In this document: positions 35,314 to 43,272 of the stretch, piece after piece
Numbering within the stretch: position 1 is the stretch's first letter
Layout of the letters: each line of letters begins with the position of its first letter
Source: RUG12519 sp045649685
GTDB lineage: Bacteria; Bacillota; Clostridia; Oscillospirales; Ruminococcaceae
Length of the DNA: 64,000 nucleotides
Direction of reading: 5' to 3'
Assembly (NCBI GenBank): GCA_045649685.1
Contig: JAZRQJ010000005.1
Coordinates: 25,936 to 89,935 of the forward strand
Program-made: the position numbers and the translations under genes
Notes under the pieces: model-generated
The model's input: the letters and a program-made list of their open reading frames with translations, nothing else
Databases searched by the model: none
Told to the model about the DNA's origin: nothing

Positions 35314-36338
35314 GATGCATCATCCTCCTCTTTATTAGATTTGGTGTTTTCACCACTGTTTAAATTTGAGGTTGATTCTATTAGATTAATAAAAATTTGT
35401 TCTAATGTTGTAGAATTATCTTTAAAGTATAGTATGGGTATATTATTTTCCATAAAGGTTTTAGAAATATCTAGATTTATCTGCCTTTTTACTAAAGGAA
35501 TAAGGTTGATTTCAACAATATTGTTGTCCACTAAGGATATATTTTTTATTTTTACTATTTTTGAAATTGCTTGCAATGATTTTTGAACAATTTCTTTACT
35601 GTTGCAACTTAGTTTTAAGTGATATTCGTTATCCATCTTGTTATTTTTTAGAATGTTTTTTTCTGTATCATTTGCGATTATTTTGCCGTGATTTATTATT
35701 ATTATTCTATCACAAATAGCTTGTATTTCAGATAATATATGTGTTGATAATATTACGGTATGATCATTAGATAGTGATTTTATTAGTTCTCTAGTTTGTA
35801 CAATTTGAGATGGATCTAAACCGGAAGTTGGTTCGTCTAATATTAATACGGGTGGATTGCCCAACAGAGCTTGAGCTATGCCAACTCTTTGACGATATCC
35901 TTTTGAGAGTTTACCAATTAATTTGTTCATATACTGCGATATTTTACAAGACTCACATACTCGAGCGATTTCTTCCTTAGAAGATTTTATTTTTTTTAGA
36001 TCACAAACGAATTGTAAATATTCATTTACTGTCATATAATCATATAGTGGGGGATGTTCTGGTAAATATCCTATACATTTTTTTGCGTTTTCGGAATCGT
36101 TAAAAATATCATGACCTGCTATTTCAACTGTGCCTTGAGTTGATGAAATATATCCAGTTAAAATATTCATGGTTGTTGTTTTTCCAGCACCATTTGGCCC
36201 TAAAAATCCAATAATTTCTCCTTTTTTTATGGAAAAAGAAACATTTTCAATAGCAGTAAATTGGTTATATTTTTTAGTTATGTTTTTTACCACGATTAAA
36301 TTTTCTGGTGAATTATTTGAGACATTTGTATTATTCAA
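35310..36338 (-). CDS. ABC transporter ATP-binding protein (GldA-like)
   Basis: 342 aa. Complete ABC ATPase: Walker A GPNGAGKTT (about 49-57), Q-loop YLPEHPPLYDYMTVNEYL, signature LSKGYRQRVGIAQALL, Walker B VLILDEPTSGLDP, H-loop STHILSE. A C-terminal extension of about 100 residues (SLQAISKIVKIKNISLVD onward) is common in ABC-2 exporter ATPases of this family. TTG start with AAGAAGGG seven bases upstream. First gene of the ATPase-permease-GldG-DUF4340 operon. Confidence 0.92.
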   Translation of the reverse strand: MNNTNVSNNSPENLIVVKNITKKYNQFTAIENVSFSIKKGEIIGFLGPNGAGKTTTMNILTGYISSTQGTVEIAGHDIFNDSENAKKCIGYLPEHPPLYDYMTVNEYLQFVCDLKKIKSSKEEIARVCESCKISQYMNKLIGKLSKGYRQRVGIAQALLGNPPVLILDEPTSGLDPSQIVQTRELIKSLSNDHTVILSTHILSEIQAICDRIIIINHGKIIANDTEKNILKNNKMDNEYHLKLSCNSKEIVQKSLQAISKIVKIKNISLVDNNIVEINLIPLVKRQINLDISKTFMENNIPILYFKDNSTTLEQIFINLIESTSNLNSGENTKSNKEEDDAS

Positions 36339-36373
36339 TATTATCCCTTCTTCGATTTGTATGTTTTCGTTTG

Positions 36374-36420
36374 AAAAATAAAATCTTTAAATACTTTTGA
36401 TATTTAAAGATTTTATTTTT
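36374..36420 (-). terminator. Long terminator-like hairpin between DUF1015 gene and ABC operon
   Basis: Perfect arms of about 20 bp (36374-36393 and 36401-36420) around CTTTTGA, with a T-run on the minus strand. It is only about 36 bp before the ABC ATPase start, leaving little room for a separate promoter, so it may be a leaky terminator or attenuator. Confidence 0.8.
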
Positions 36421-36462
36421 TATTTTTCAAATATTTTTATATAACAATTTATTTTTCATTTT

Positions 36463-37713
36463 TTAGTCTAAAGAATAAAAAACGAGACCTGATACTGGGG
36501 TTGGAAAGAACAGTGTGCTTTTTGGAGGCATATTTTCTTTATTTTGTGATATATCTATTACCTCATTTATTCTGGTGGCACTGAGAAATACGGCAAAGCA
36601 TGCATCTCCATTGTCTACACATTGGCACGCTTTATTAGCAGATTGATTATATGTTATTTGTTCAGGTCCTATATTAAGCACTTTTTCAAAAAATAATTTA
36701 TGTAAAACTGTAGTGTCAAGTTTATTATATGCATCGGATTGGTTGGATATTTCTTTCATAATGTCATTATCTTTTAAAACTAGTACGCAATAACATTCAT
36801 CAGCGTAAATTCCAAATGCATTTTTGTTTTCTCTTCTAAGACCAAACATTGTGTTTCTCGTGGATTTAAGTGTTTTGCACTTAATTATATCAAAATACTG
36901 AGATGATCTCTCAAGCATATCATCACTATCAAACATATCTATGTTAGAAACAATTCTGTGGGTTGGTAGAATTGTAAGTGCTTGATCGTTTTGTTCAATG
37001 AAAAACGTCATAATAAAATTTGCTGGATGATCTTCTGTTATATTTTCGTTTTCTCTTAATTTTTCTCTGTATGAACATGCTGCTTTAAGTCTGTTGTGAC
37101 CATCTGTAATGTAGTAAGTTTTATTGTTAAATAATTTTTCAAAGGTGCTTATTGTATCTGGGTCACTAATTTTCCAAATTTTGTGCATTATATTATTCTG
37201 TTTTGCTTTTGCCAAATAATTCGATTTAGCTACTGTATAAATCATGTGTTTAATTTTATTTTCATCATCATTGTATAGTACACAAATTGGACTAAACTCA
37301 CAATTAGTTCTATCGAGTAATTCTATACGGTCAATTTCGTGTTCGCTAATAATACTTTTATGAGGTAGAATATAGGTTTCTTCTTTTTCTGGAAGTTTTA
37401 ATCCACCAATTATGCCTTTTAATCTATATGTTTCGTTATTTACTTTATAAGAAATTTCATATATATATATTGATGGTGTTTCATCAAATGTTAGAATTTT
37501 ATTTTTAATCCATTCATCTAGTGTTTTCTTTGCTTCCTCATATGAACTAGGTAATTCTAAATTAACTGCATTAAATTCATTTTTTAACTTTAATTCTTCT
37601 TTTTGTTCATCGGAAATCATATCATATGGTGGACAAACCACTCTAGATAAGTTGTTAGATTTTGTAGATTTGTCAGTGTAATATAAACCTCTAAATGGTT
37701 TAATTGTGCTCAT
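36463..37713 (-). CDS. DUF1015 family protein
   Basis: 416 aa. N-terminal MSTIKPFRGLYYTDK ... VVCPPYDMISDEQ and central YYITDGHNRLKAACSYRE are family hallmarks; the latter resembles the ParB/sulfiredoxin-type GHHR motif. In many anaerobes members are encoded near serA/serC, and phosphorylation of free serine has been suggested for ParB-like relatives; I cannot confirm that for this protein. The ATG at 37713 follows GGAGG by eight bases; the upstream in-frame ATG is part of that site. It is divergent from an aminotransferase. Confidence 0.85.
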   Translation of the reverse strand: MSTIKPFRGLYYTDKSTKSNNLSRVVCPPYDMISDEQKEELKLKNEFNAVNLELPSSYEEAKKTLDEWIKNKILTFDETPSIYIYEISYKVNNETYRLKGIIGGLKLPEKEETYILPHKSIISEHEIDRIELLDRTNCEFSPICVLYNDDENKIKHMIYTVAKSNYLAKAKQNNIMHKIWKISDPDTISTFEKLFNNKTYYITDGHNRLKAACSYREKLRENENITEDHPANFIMTFFIEQNDQALTILPTHRIVSNIDMFDSDDMLERSSQYFDIIKCKTLKSTRNTMFGLRRENKNAFGIYADECYCVLVLKDNDIMKEISNQSDAYNKLDTTVLHKLFFEKVLNIGPEQITYNQSANKACQCVDNGDACFAVFLSATRINEVIDISQNKENMPPKSTLFFPTPVSGLVFYSLD

Positions 37714-37768
37714 CAGTAAATCCTCCATAACTTTTTATATTAATTTATTAGTAAAAAGTAACGATATT

Positions 37769-37796
37769 ATTATATCATAAATTTGTAATATGTAAA
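37769..37796 (-). promoter_or_regulatory. Promoter of the DUF1015 gene
   Basis: Minus strand: TTTACA (37791-37796), 16-nt spacer, TATAAT (37769-37774), about 55 bp before the start codon. Confidence 0.55.
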
Positions 37797-37839
37797 GAAA
37801 TTGGAGATGTTTTATAGTATATTAACTTTATATTTTGTT

Positions 37840-37868
37840 TTGCAAAAATAGCTAGCATATGATAAAAT
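37840..37868 (+). promoter_or_regulatory. Promoter of the aminotransferase gene
   Basis: TTGCAA (37840-37845), 17-nt spacer, TAAAAT (37863-37868), about 49 bp before the start codon. Confidence 0.5.
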
Positions 37869-37917
37869 GATATTTAAATTTTTAAGTGTATGGTCTAGGA
37901 AAGTGGTGGGGATTTTT

Positions 37918-39084
37918 ATGAATTATTCTAGAATTATTTCAAATAAATTGCAGAAAATTGAGTGCTCCGGAATAAGAAAATTTTTTGATATAGTTAATAA
38001 TACAGATGATGTTATTTCATTAGGAGTGGGTGAGCCAGATTTTAAAACTCCTGATAAAATTAGAAATAAAGCTATTAGTGTTTTGCAAGATCAAAAGATT
38101 AAATATACATCCAATAAAGGCAGCATAGATTTGTTAAATGAAATTTCTAAATATTTAATGAATAGTATAAATGTTAATTATGATCCTAATGATGAGATTT
38201 TAATAACTGTTGGTGGATCTGAGGCTATAGATTTAACTGTTCGTTCTTTGATAAATCCAGGCGATGAAGTGATTATTATTGAACCAGCATTTGTTTCTTA
38301 TAGACCTATTATTGAAATGAGCGGGGGGAATGTTGTAGAGATTTCTACTAGCATTGAAGATGGATTTCGTCTTAATCCTAAAGATTTGGAAAATGCTATA
38401 ACAAGTAAAACTAAGTTATTGATATTATCTTTTCCTAATAACCCTACAGGTGCCATCATGTCTCGAAGTGATTTGAGTAAGATTGTGGATATTATACAAA
38501 AAACAAATATAATGGTAATTTCAGATGAAATATATTTGGAATTAACCTACGGACAAAAGCATGTTTCTATTGCTGAATTTGAGGGTATGAAAGAACGAAC
38601 ATTGATTGTAAGTGGTTTTTCTAAGGTGTTCTCTATGACTGGATGGAGACTGGGTTATGTTACAGGACCTAAAGAAATTATATCTCAGATGATAAAATTA
38701 CATCAGTATACGATTATGTGCGCGCCGACAATTAGTCAGATTGCTGCAGTTGAAGCTTTGAGATCTTGTGATGAAGAAGTGGATTTTATGCGGGAGGAAT
38801 ATAATAAACGCAGAAAATATGTTGTTAACGAATTGAGGAAAATGGGGCTTGATTGTTTCGAACCTCTTGGTGCGTTTTATATTTTTCCAGATATTAGGAG
38901 TACTTGTATGAGTTCTGATGAATTTTGTGAAAAATTGCTTGAATCAGAAAAAGTTGCTGTTGTTTCTGGAAGAGTTTTTGGAAAATGCGGAGAAGGATTT
39001 GTTAGAATTTCTTATTGTTGCTCTATGGAAAAATTAATTGAAGCAATGGAACGATTGAGAAGATTTGTTAAGAGTTTGATTTAA
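37918..39084 (+). CDS. PLP-dependent class I/II aminotransferase (aspartate aminotransferase-like)
   Basis: 388 aa. Fold type I enzyme: SLGVGEPDFKTP and KYTSNKGSIDLLNEI near the N-terminus, the conserved substrate loop LILSFPNNPTGAI, the Asp that holds the cofactor in VISDEIYLELTY, and the PLP lysine in SGFSKVFSMTGWRLGY. Exact amino donor is uncertain: aspartate or aromatic amino acids are most likely. ATG at 37918; GTGGGGA is the nearest site. Followed 13 bp later by ispE, so probably co-transcribed. Confidence 0.9.
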   Translation: MNYSRIISNKLQKIECSGIRKFFDIVNNTDDVISLGVGEPDFKTPDKIRNKAISVLQDQKIKYTSNKGSIDLLNEISKYLMNSINVNYDPNDEILITVGGSEAIDLTVRSLINPGDEVIIIEPAFVSYRPIIEMSGGNVVEISTSIEDGFRLNPKDLENAITSKTKLLILSFPNNPTGAIMSRSDLSKIVDIIQKTNIMVISDEIYLELTYGQKHVSIAEFEGMKERTLIVSGFSKVFSMTGWRLGYVTGPKEIISQMIKLHQYTIMCAPTISQIAAVEALRSCDEEVDFMREEYNKRRKYVVNELRKMGLDCFEPLGAFYIFPDIRSTCMSSDEFCEKLLESEKVAVVSGRVFGKCGEGFVRISYCCSMEKLIEAMERLRRFVKSLI

Positions 39085-39097
39085 GTGGAGATATAAA

Positions 39098-39958
39098 ATG
39101 CAAGATTTGATTTTAAAGGCATATGCTAAAATTAATTTGGCGTTGGCAATACAAAACAAACGAAGTGATGGATATCATAACCTAAGTACAATTATGCAGA
39201 CTGTTTCTATTTATGATACCGTTACTTTAAAAAAGAGTAATCGAATAACATGTAATACAAGTGATGACTTTATTCCGAGCGGAGAAAAAAATATTGCATT
39301 TAAGGCAGCAAAAGTCTTTTTTGAGTTTACTGGAATTGATTCAGGTGTGGATATAGTTATTGACAAAAAGATTCCGCATGGAGCTGGTATGGGAGGAGGA
39401 AGTGCTGATGCTGCAGCTGTATTTTTGGGATTAAATAAGCTATATAGCACCAATGTTAAAGAAAATGTTATGTTAAAATTAGCAGCTAAAGTTGGAGCAG
39501 ACGTTCCTTTTTTATTAAAAGGTGGGACGGCATTAGCTGAAGGTATAGGAGATGTTATAACAAGTATAAAACCATTGCCTAAGTGTAATATACTAATTGT
39601 TAAGCCTAATATAAGTATATCTACAGTGGATGCATACAGTAAGTATGATAAGTTTGTTGGTGAGACTACAAATAGCGTTAATTGTTTGATTCCTTATCTT
39701 GAAAAAGGTGATTTGGATAGTCTTTGTTGTGGATTGTTTAATGATTTTGAAAAAGTTGTCGCTGGAACCATTATAAGTAAAACAAAAGAACAAATGCTAG
39801 CAAGAGGTGCTTTAACAAGTTGCATGACGGGTTCTGGATCTGCTGTTTTTGGAATATATAGAAATTTTGAAACTGCAGATAGAGCTAGAACTGAATTTGA
39901 ACGAGAAGGATTTTTAAGTTTTTTATGTGAACCTGTGGAAAAAATATTTACTAATTGA
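39098..39958 (+). CDS. ispE: 4-diphosphocytidyl-2-C-methyl-D-erythritol kinase
   Basis: 286 aa GHMP kinase of the non-mevalonate isoprenoid pathway. Motif 1 is AKINLALAIQNKRSDGYHNL, the ATP loop is PHGAGMGGGSADAAAV (about 92-107), and motif 3 is ARGALTSCMTGSGSAVFGIY. ATG start with GTGGAG upstream. The gene ends at a strong hairpin that also contains the putative ribosome binding site for spoIIR. Confidence 0.96.
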   Translation: MQDLILKAYAKINLALAIQNKRSDGYHNLSTIMQTVSIYDTVTLKKSNRITCNTSDDFIPSGEKNIAFKAAKVFFEFTGIDSGVDIVIDKKIPHGAGMGGGSADAAAVFLGLNKLYSTNVKENVMLKLAAKVGADVPFLLKGGTALAEGIGDVITSIKPLPKCNILIVKPNISISTVDAYSKYDKFVGETTNSVNCLIPYLEKGDLDSLCCGLFNDFEKVVAGTIISKTKEQMLARGALTSCMTGSGSAVFGIYRNFETADRARTEFEREGFLSFLCEPVEKIFTN

Positions 39959-39976
39959 ATAAAACAGAAAAATTTG

Positions 39977-40016
39977 ACCACCCTTATTTTGAAAAATAAA
40001 ATAAGGGTGGTTTTTT
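39977..40016 (+). terminator. Terminator of ispE, abutting the spoIIR start codon
   Basis: Perfect 14-bp stem (39977-39990 with 39998-40011), 7-nt loop, then TTTTTT... directly followed by the spoIIR ATG at 40017. The 3' arm contains AAGGGTGG, the only candidate ribosome binding site for spoIIR. Confidence 0.85.
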
Positions 40017-40649
40017 ATGAAATATACTATGTTAAATAAAGTAAAAATTTATAGAGCAGAAATTGCGGTATTTATTGGATTGCTTATTTCTATAGTTTGC
40101 TGTTTTGCTAACGCAGTAGGACAAAGTGAGGATATTAGCAATCATATATTAAGATTACATATATTAGCAAATTCAGATACAGAGGAAGATCAAAATTTAA
40201 AATTGCAAGTTAGAGATGAAATATTGAATAGTTTTAACTTTGATTATTCTGATGATAGTAGGTTATATGAAATTGAAAATCAAGTTGAAAATGAGCGGGT
40301 TAATATAGAAAAAGTAGCTAAAGATGTTGTTGATAAAGCGGGTTATGACTATGGTGTGGAATCTGAATTGGTAAATATGTATTTTGATACTAGAGAATAT
40401 GATGATTTTGCTATGCCAGCAGGAAAATATGATGCATTACGAATAAAAATTGGTGAAGCAAAAGGACATAATTGGTGGTGTGTTTTGGTTCCTTCTTTGT
40501 GCGTTCCTGCAGCTAATGGAGAAGTTAATGAAAAAATTGAAGATGTTCTTAACGAGCAGCAACAAGAATTACTTGAAACAGGATATAAAACAGAAGTGAG
40601 ATTTGCTGTTGTAGAAATTTATGAGTATATAAAGGAATTATTTAGTTAA
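40017..40649 (+). CDS. spoIIR: Stage II sporulation protein R
   Basis: 210 aa. In Bacillus, SpoIIR is secreted from the forespore to activate SpoIIGA, which processes pro-sigma-E in the mother cell. An N-terminal membrane/signal segment (about 15-37) is followed by the family signature NHILRLHILANSDTEEDQNLKLQVRDEIL and, later, YDALRIKIGEAKGHNWWCVLVPSLC. The ATG at 40017 touches the U-tract of the preceding terminator; the next in-frame ATG (40029) has no site. The 3' end overlaps the convergent prfB by 12 bp. With spmA/spmB it indicates a spore former. Confidence 0.94.
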   Translation: MKYTMLNKVKIYRAEIAVFIGLLISIVCCFANAVGQSEDISNHILRLHILANSDTEEDQNLKLQVRDEILNSFNFDYSDDSRLYEIENQVENERVNIEKVAKDVVDKAGYDYGVESELVNMYFDTREYDDFAMPAGKYDALRIKIGEAKGHNWWCVLVPSLCVPAANGEVNEKIEDVLNEQQQELLETGYKTEVRFAVVEIYEYIKELFS

Positions 40650-41762
40650 ATCTTTTTGAGCTTGTTGAGACAAATATGCATTTATAAAGTTATCTAAATC
40701 ACCGTCCATAACTGCCGATATATTTCCGTTTTCACAATTGGTTCTGTGGTCTTTTACCAAAGTGTATGGCATAAAGACATAGGATCGTATTTGAGAACCC
40801 CACGCAATTTCTTTTTGCACTCCTTTTATATCTTCAATTTTTTCTAGGTGTTCTCGTTCTTTTATTTCTATAAGTTTTGATTTTAACATTTTCATTGCAA
40901 TTGTTCTATTTTGTAATTGGCTGCGTTCGTTTTGACATGATGTTACTATTCCTGTAGGGATATGTGTTAGTCGAACTGCTGAAGAAGTTTTGTTGACATG
41001 TTGACCACCTGCGCCGCTGGAACGGAAAACATCCATTTTTATGTCTTCGTCACGTATAGTAACATCCATTGTTTCATCTATTTCCGGTAAAACTTCTGCT
41101 GAAGCAAATGAAGTGTGTCGTCTACCAGATGAATCAAAGGGAGATATTCTAACTAGTCTATGCACACCAGATTCTGATTTTAAATATCCGTATGCATTTT
41201 GTCCTTCAATTAGTAGAGAAATGCTTTTTATACCAGCTTCATCTCCTGAAATATAATCTAAAGTTTTTATTTTGAAGTTATGGCGTTCTGCCCATCTTGT
41301 GTACATTCTAGAAAGCATTTCAACCCAATCCATAGCCTCTGTTCCGCCAGCTCCAGCATGTAGAGTTATTATTGCGTTTTTAGAATCATATTCTCCACTT
41401 AGTAGAGTTGACAATGTTTGTTCTTGTATTTCTTTATCTATTTTATTTAGTGTTTGGTTCAGTTCGTCTGAAAGTGATTCATCGTCTTCTTCTGTTAGCA
41501 TTTCGAACATTGTTTCACAATCTTCCATCATTGTTTCTAAATTTGTGAATTTTGTTATCTTGTCTTTCAGATATGTTGTTTTTTGCATAATTTGCTGTGC
41601 TGTTTGCATGTCGTCCCAAAAATCGGGAGCTGTTGCCCTAGATTCTAATTTTTTTATTTTTTCTTGAAGATTATCTATGTTTAGTGAATCGCGTAATTGA
41701 GCAATTAACGGTTTATATTCTGATATTCTGCCTTTAAATTCTTGATATTCAATAGCGTTCAT
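40638..41762 (-). CDS. prfB: Peptide chain release factor 2
   Basis: 374 aa, full length in one uninterrupted frame. It releases polypeptides at UGA and UAA. The stop-codon recognition motif SPF is in RISPFDSSGRRHTSF and the catalytic GGQ in SSGAGGQHVNKTSSAVRL. At the place where Bacillus and E. coli carry the CTT-TGA-C programmed frameshift (after about residue 25, QLRDSL-N), this gene has CTA-AAC, so no internal stop and no autoregulatory frameshift. ATG start. Confidence 0.97.
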   Translation of the reverse strand: MNAIEYQEFKGRISEYKPLIAQLRDSLNIDNLQEKIKKLESRATAPDFWDDMQTAQQIMQKTTYLKDKITKFTNLETMMEDCETMFEMLTEEDDESLSDELNQTLNKIDKEIQEQTLSTLLSGEYDSKNAIITLHAGAGGTEAMDWVEMLSRMYTRWAERHNFKIKTLDYISGDEAGIKSISLLIEGQNAYGYLKSESGVHRLVRISPFDSSGRRHTSFASAEVLPEIDETMDVTIRDEDIKMDVFRSSGAGGQHVNKTSSAVRLTHIPTGIVTSCQNERSQLQNRTIAMKMLKSKLIEIKEREHLEKIEDIKGVQKEIAWGSQIRSYVFMPYTLVKDHRTNCENGNISAVMDGDLDNFINAYLSQQAQKDLTK

Positions 41763-41880
41763 AATAAATTATATACCTCTTTTTTAAAATTTTTGATAAT
41801 ATAATTATATTATATTTGTTAAATAAAAATCAATAGATTGTATTTTGAATTTTGTTGGAATTATTTTGATTTAATTTGGT

Positions 41881-41909
41881 TTGAATTTTTATGCGATATA
41901 AGTTATTAT
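41881..41909 (+). promoter_or_regulatory. Possible promoter of ymfF-ymfH
   Basis: TTGAAT (41881-41886), 17-nt spacer, TATTAT (41904-41909), about 95 bp before the ymfF start. Strongly AT-rich surroundings lower the confidence. Confidence 0.4.
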
Positions 41910-42003
41910 ATAGAAATAGTGTAATATTAAAAATTGTTATTTAAAATTAATACTGTTTTGTGATTGATTTTTAATTTGTTATTAAGAGGGGATATGGTGC
42001 AAT

Positions 42004-43269
42004 GTGTTAAATACTAAAAGAATAAAAAATGGAGTGTATTTTCATAGTGTTATTGACAAAAAATTTAAATTTAACAGGGTTTCTGTGAATTTTGTAGTTA
42101 AGATGGATTCAAAAGAAGTTTCACAGAACGCAATATTATCATTTTTGCTTAGAAAGCGTTGTCAACAATATCCAGATATGTTAGATTTAGGTAAAAAACT
42201 TCAGCAATTATATGGTGCGAATTTATTTAGTGGCTGTAAAAAGATTGGAGATAATCAAATAATAACATTTGGAATATCTGCGTTGGATGATGAGTTATCT
42301 TTAAATGGAGAATGTATAAATAAAGAAGTTGCAAAGCTTTTAGATTGTATTATTTTTAATCCTGTTATTGAATCAGGAAAATTTGTTAATGAAGATGTTG
42401 ATATTGAAAAACAAAATTTAGTTGAGTTAGTTGAAAGTGAATATAATGACAAGAAACAATATGCTATGAATCAGGCGTTGTATTGTCTATTTGATGGTGA
42501 AGGATATGGTTGTAATAAATATGGTGATTCTGATTCTATTAGAAAAGTTGAAAATTCACAATTGATTGAAGCATATAAGAAGATTTTGGAGTCAGCGGAA
42601 GTACACATTATGTTTGTGGGTAGAGAAGATTATAACGATTGTTTTGATGTGTTTAAAAATAGATTTGATTCTATAGATCGTAATAGTGTATATATTTCAC
42701 AAAATGAAAAATATGTGAAATTAGGTGAATTAAAAAAGAAAGTTGAATATGATCAAGTTTTGCAATCTAAGCTTGTATTGGGTTTTGCTAGTTCAAAAAA
42801 ATATAATTCAAAATTAGATGATGTTATTATGATAATGACAGCTATATTAGGTGGAACACCAATGTCTAAGTTATTTGTTAATGTTAGAGAAAAATTGAGT
42901 TTGTGTTATTATTGTTCTGCTCGTTATGATTTATCTAAAGGCTTAATTTGGATTGAATCTGGAGTTGAAAATAAAAATGTTGAACGAGCTAAGACTGCTA
43001 TTTTAGAACAATTTGAAGAAATAAAGAATGGTAATTTTTCGGATGAAGATCTTGAAAAAGTTATTATATTTTTTGAAAATGGCTTAAAGAGCACTTTTGA
43101 TAGCCCTGGTGGTATTGAAAACTATTATTTATTACAATTGTGTGGAAATAATGTTAAATCCGTTAGTGATAGGATAGATAGCATTAAAAGTATTAAAAAA
43201 CAAGATATTATTGAAGCAGCTAACCTATACTCTTTAGTTATGGATTATGTTTTAACTTCGGAGGTTTAA
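42004..43269 (+). CDS. ymfF: M16-like peptidase subunit lacking the zinc motif (YmfF-like)
   Basis: 421 aa. The fold is that of M16 (pitrilysin/MPP) proteins, but no HxxEH motif is present; instead the C-terminal region keeps GGTPMSKLFVNVREKLSLCYYCSARYD, the glycine-rich/substrate-binding half. This matches YmfF, the non-catalytic partner of YmfH, annotated as associated with 5-aminopentanol modification of EF-P. The GTG at 42004 follows GAGGGGA by 11 bases; two nearby ATGs are out of frame. ymfH follows after 3 bp, with GGAGG inside the end of this gene. Confidence 0.88.
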   Translation: MLNTKRIKNGVYFHSVIDKKFKFNRVSVNFVVKMDSKEVSQNAILSFLLRKRCQQYPDMLDLGKKLQQLYGANLFSGCKKIGDNQIITFGISALDDELSLNGECINKEVAKLLDCIIFNPVIESGKFVNEDVDIEKQNLVELVESEYNDKKQYAMNQALYCLFDGEGYGCNKYGDSDSIRKVENSQLIEAYKKILESAEVHIMFVGREDYNDCFDVFKNRFDSIDRNSVYISQNEKYVKLGELKKKVEYDQVLQSKLVLGFASSKKYNSKLDDVIMIMTAILGGTPMSKLFVNVREKLSLCYYCSARYDLSKGLIWIESGVENKNVERAKTAILEQFEEIKNGNFSDEDLEKVIIFFENGLKSTFDSPGGIENYYLLQLCGNNVKSVSDRIDSIKSIKKQDIIEAANLYSLVMDYVLTSEV

Positions 43270-43272
43270 TAT

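Noticed and set aside
41272..41667. 131-codon plus-strand frame inside prfB
   Set aside because: Antisense to the conserved RF2 coding region, with Ser/Val-rich shadow composition.
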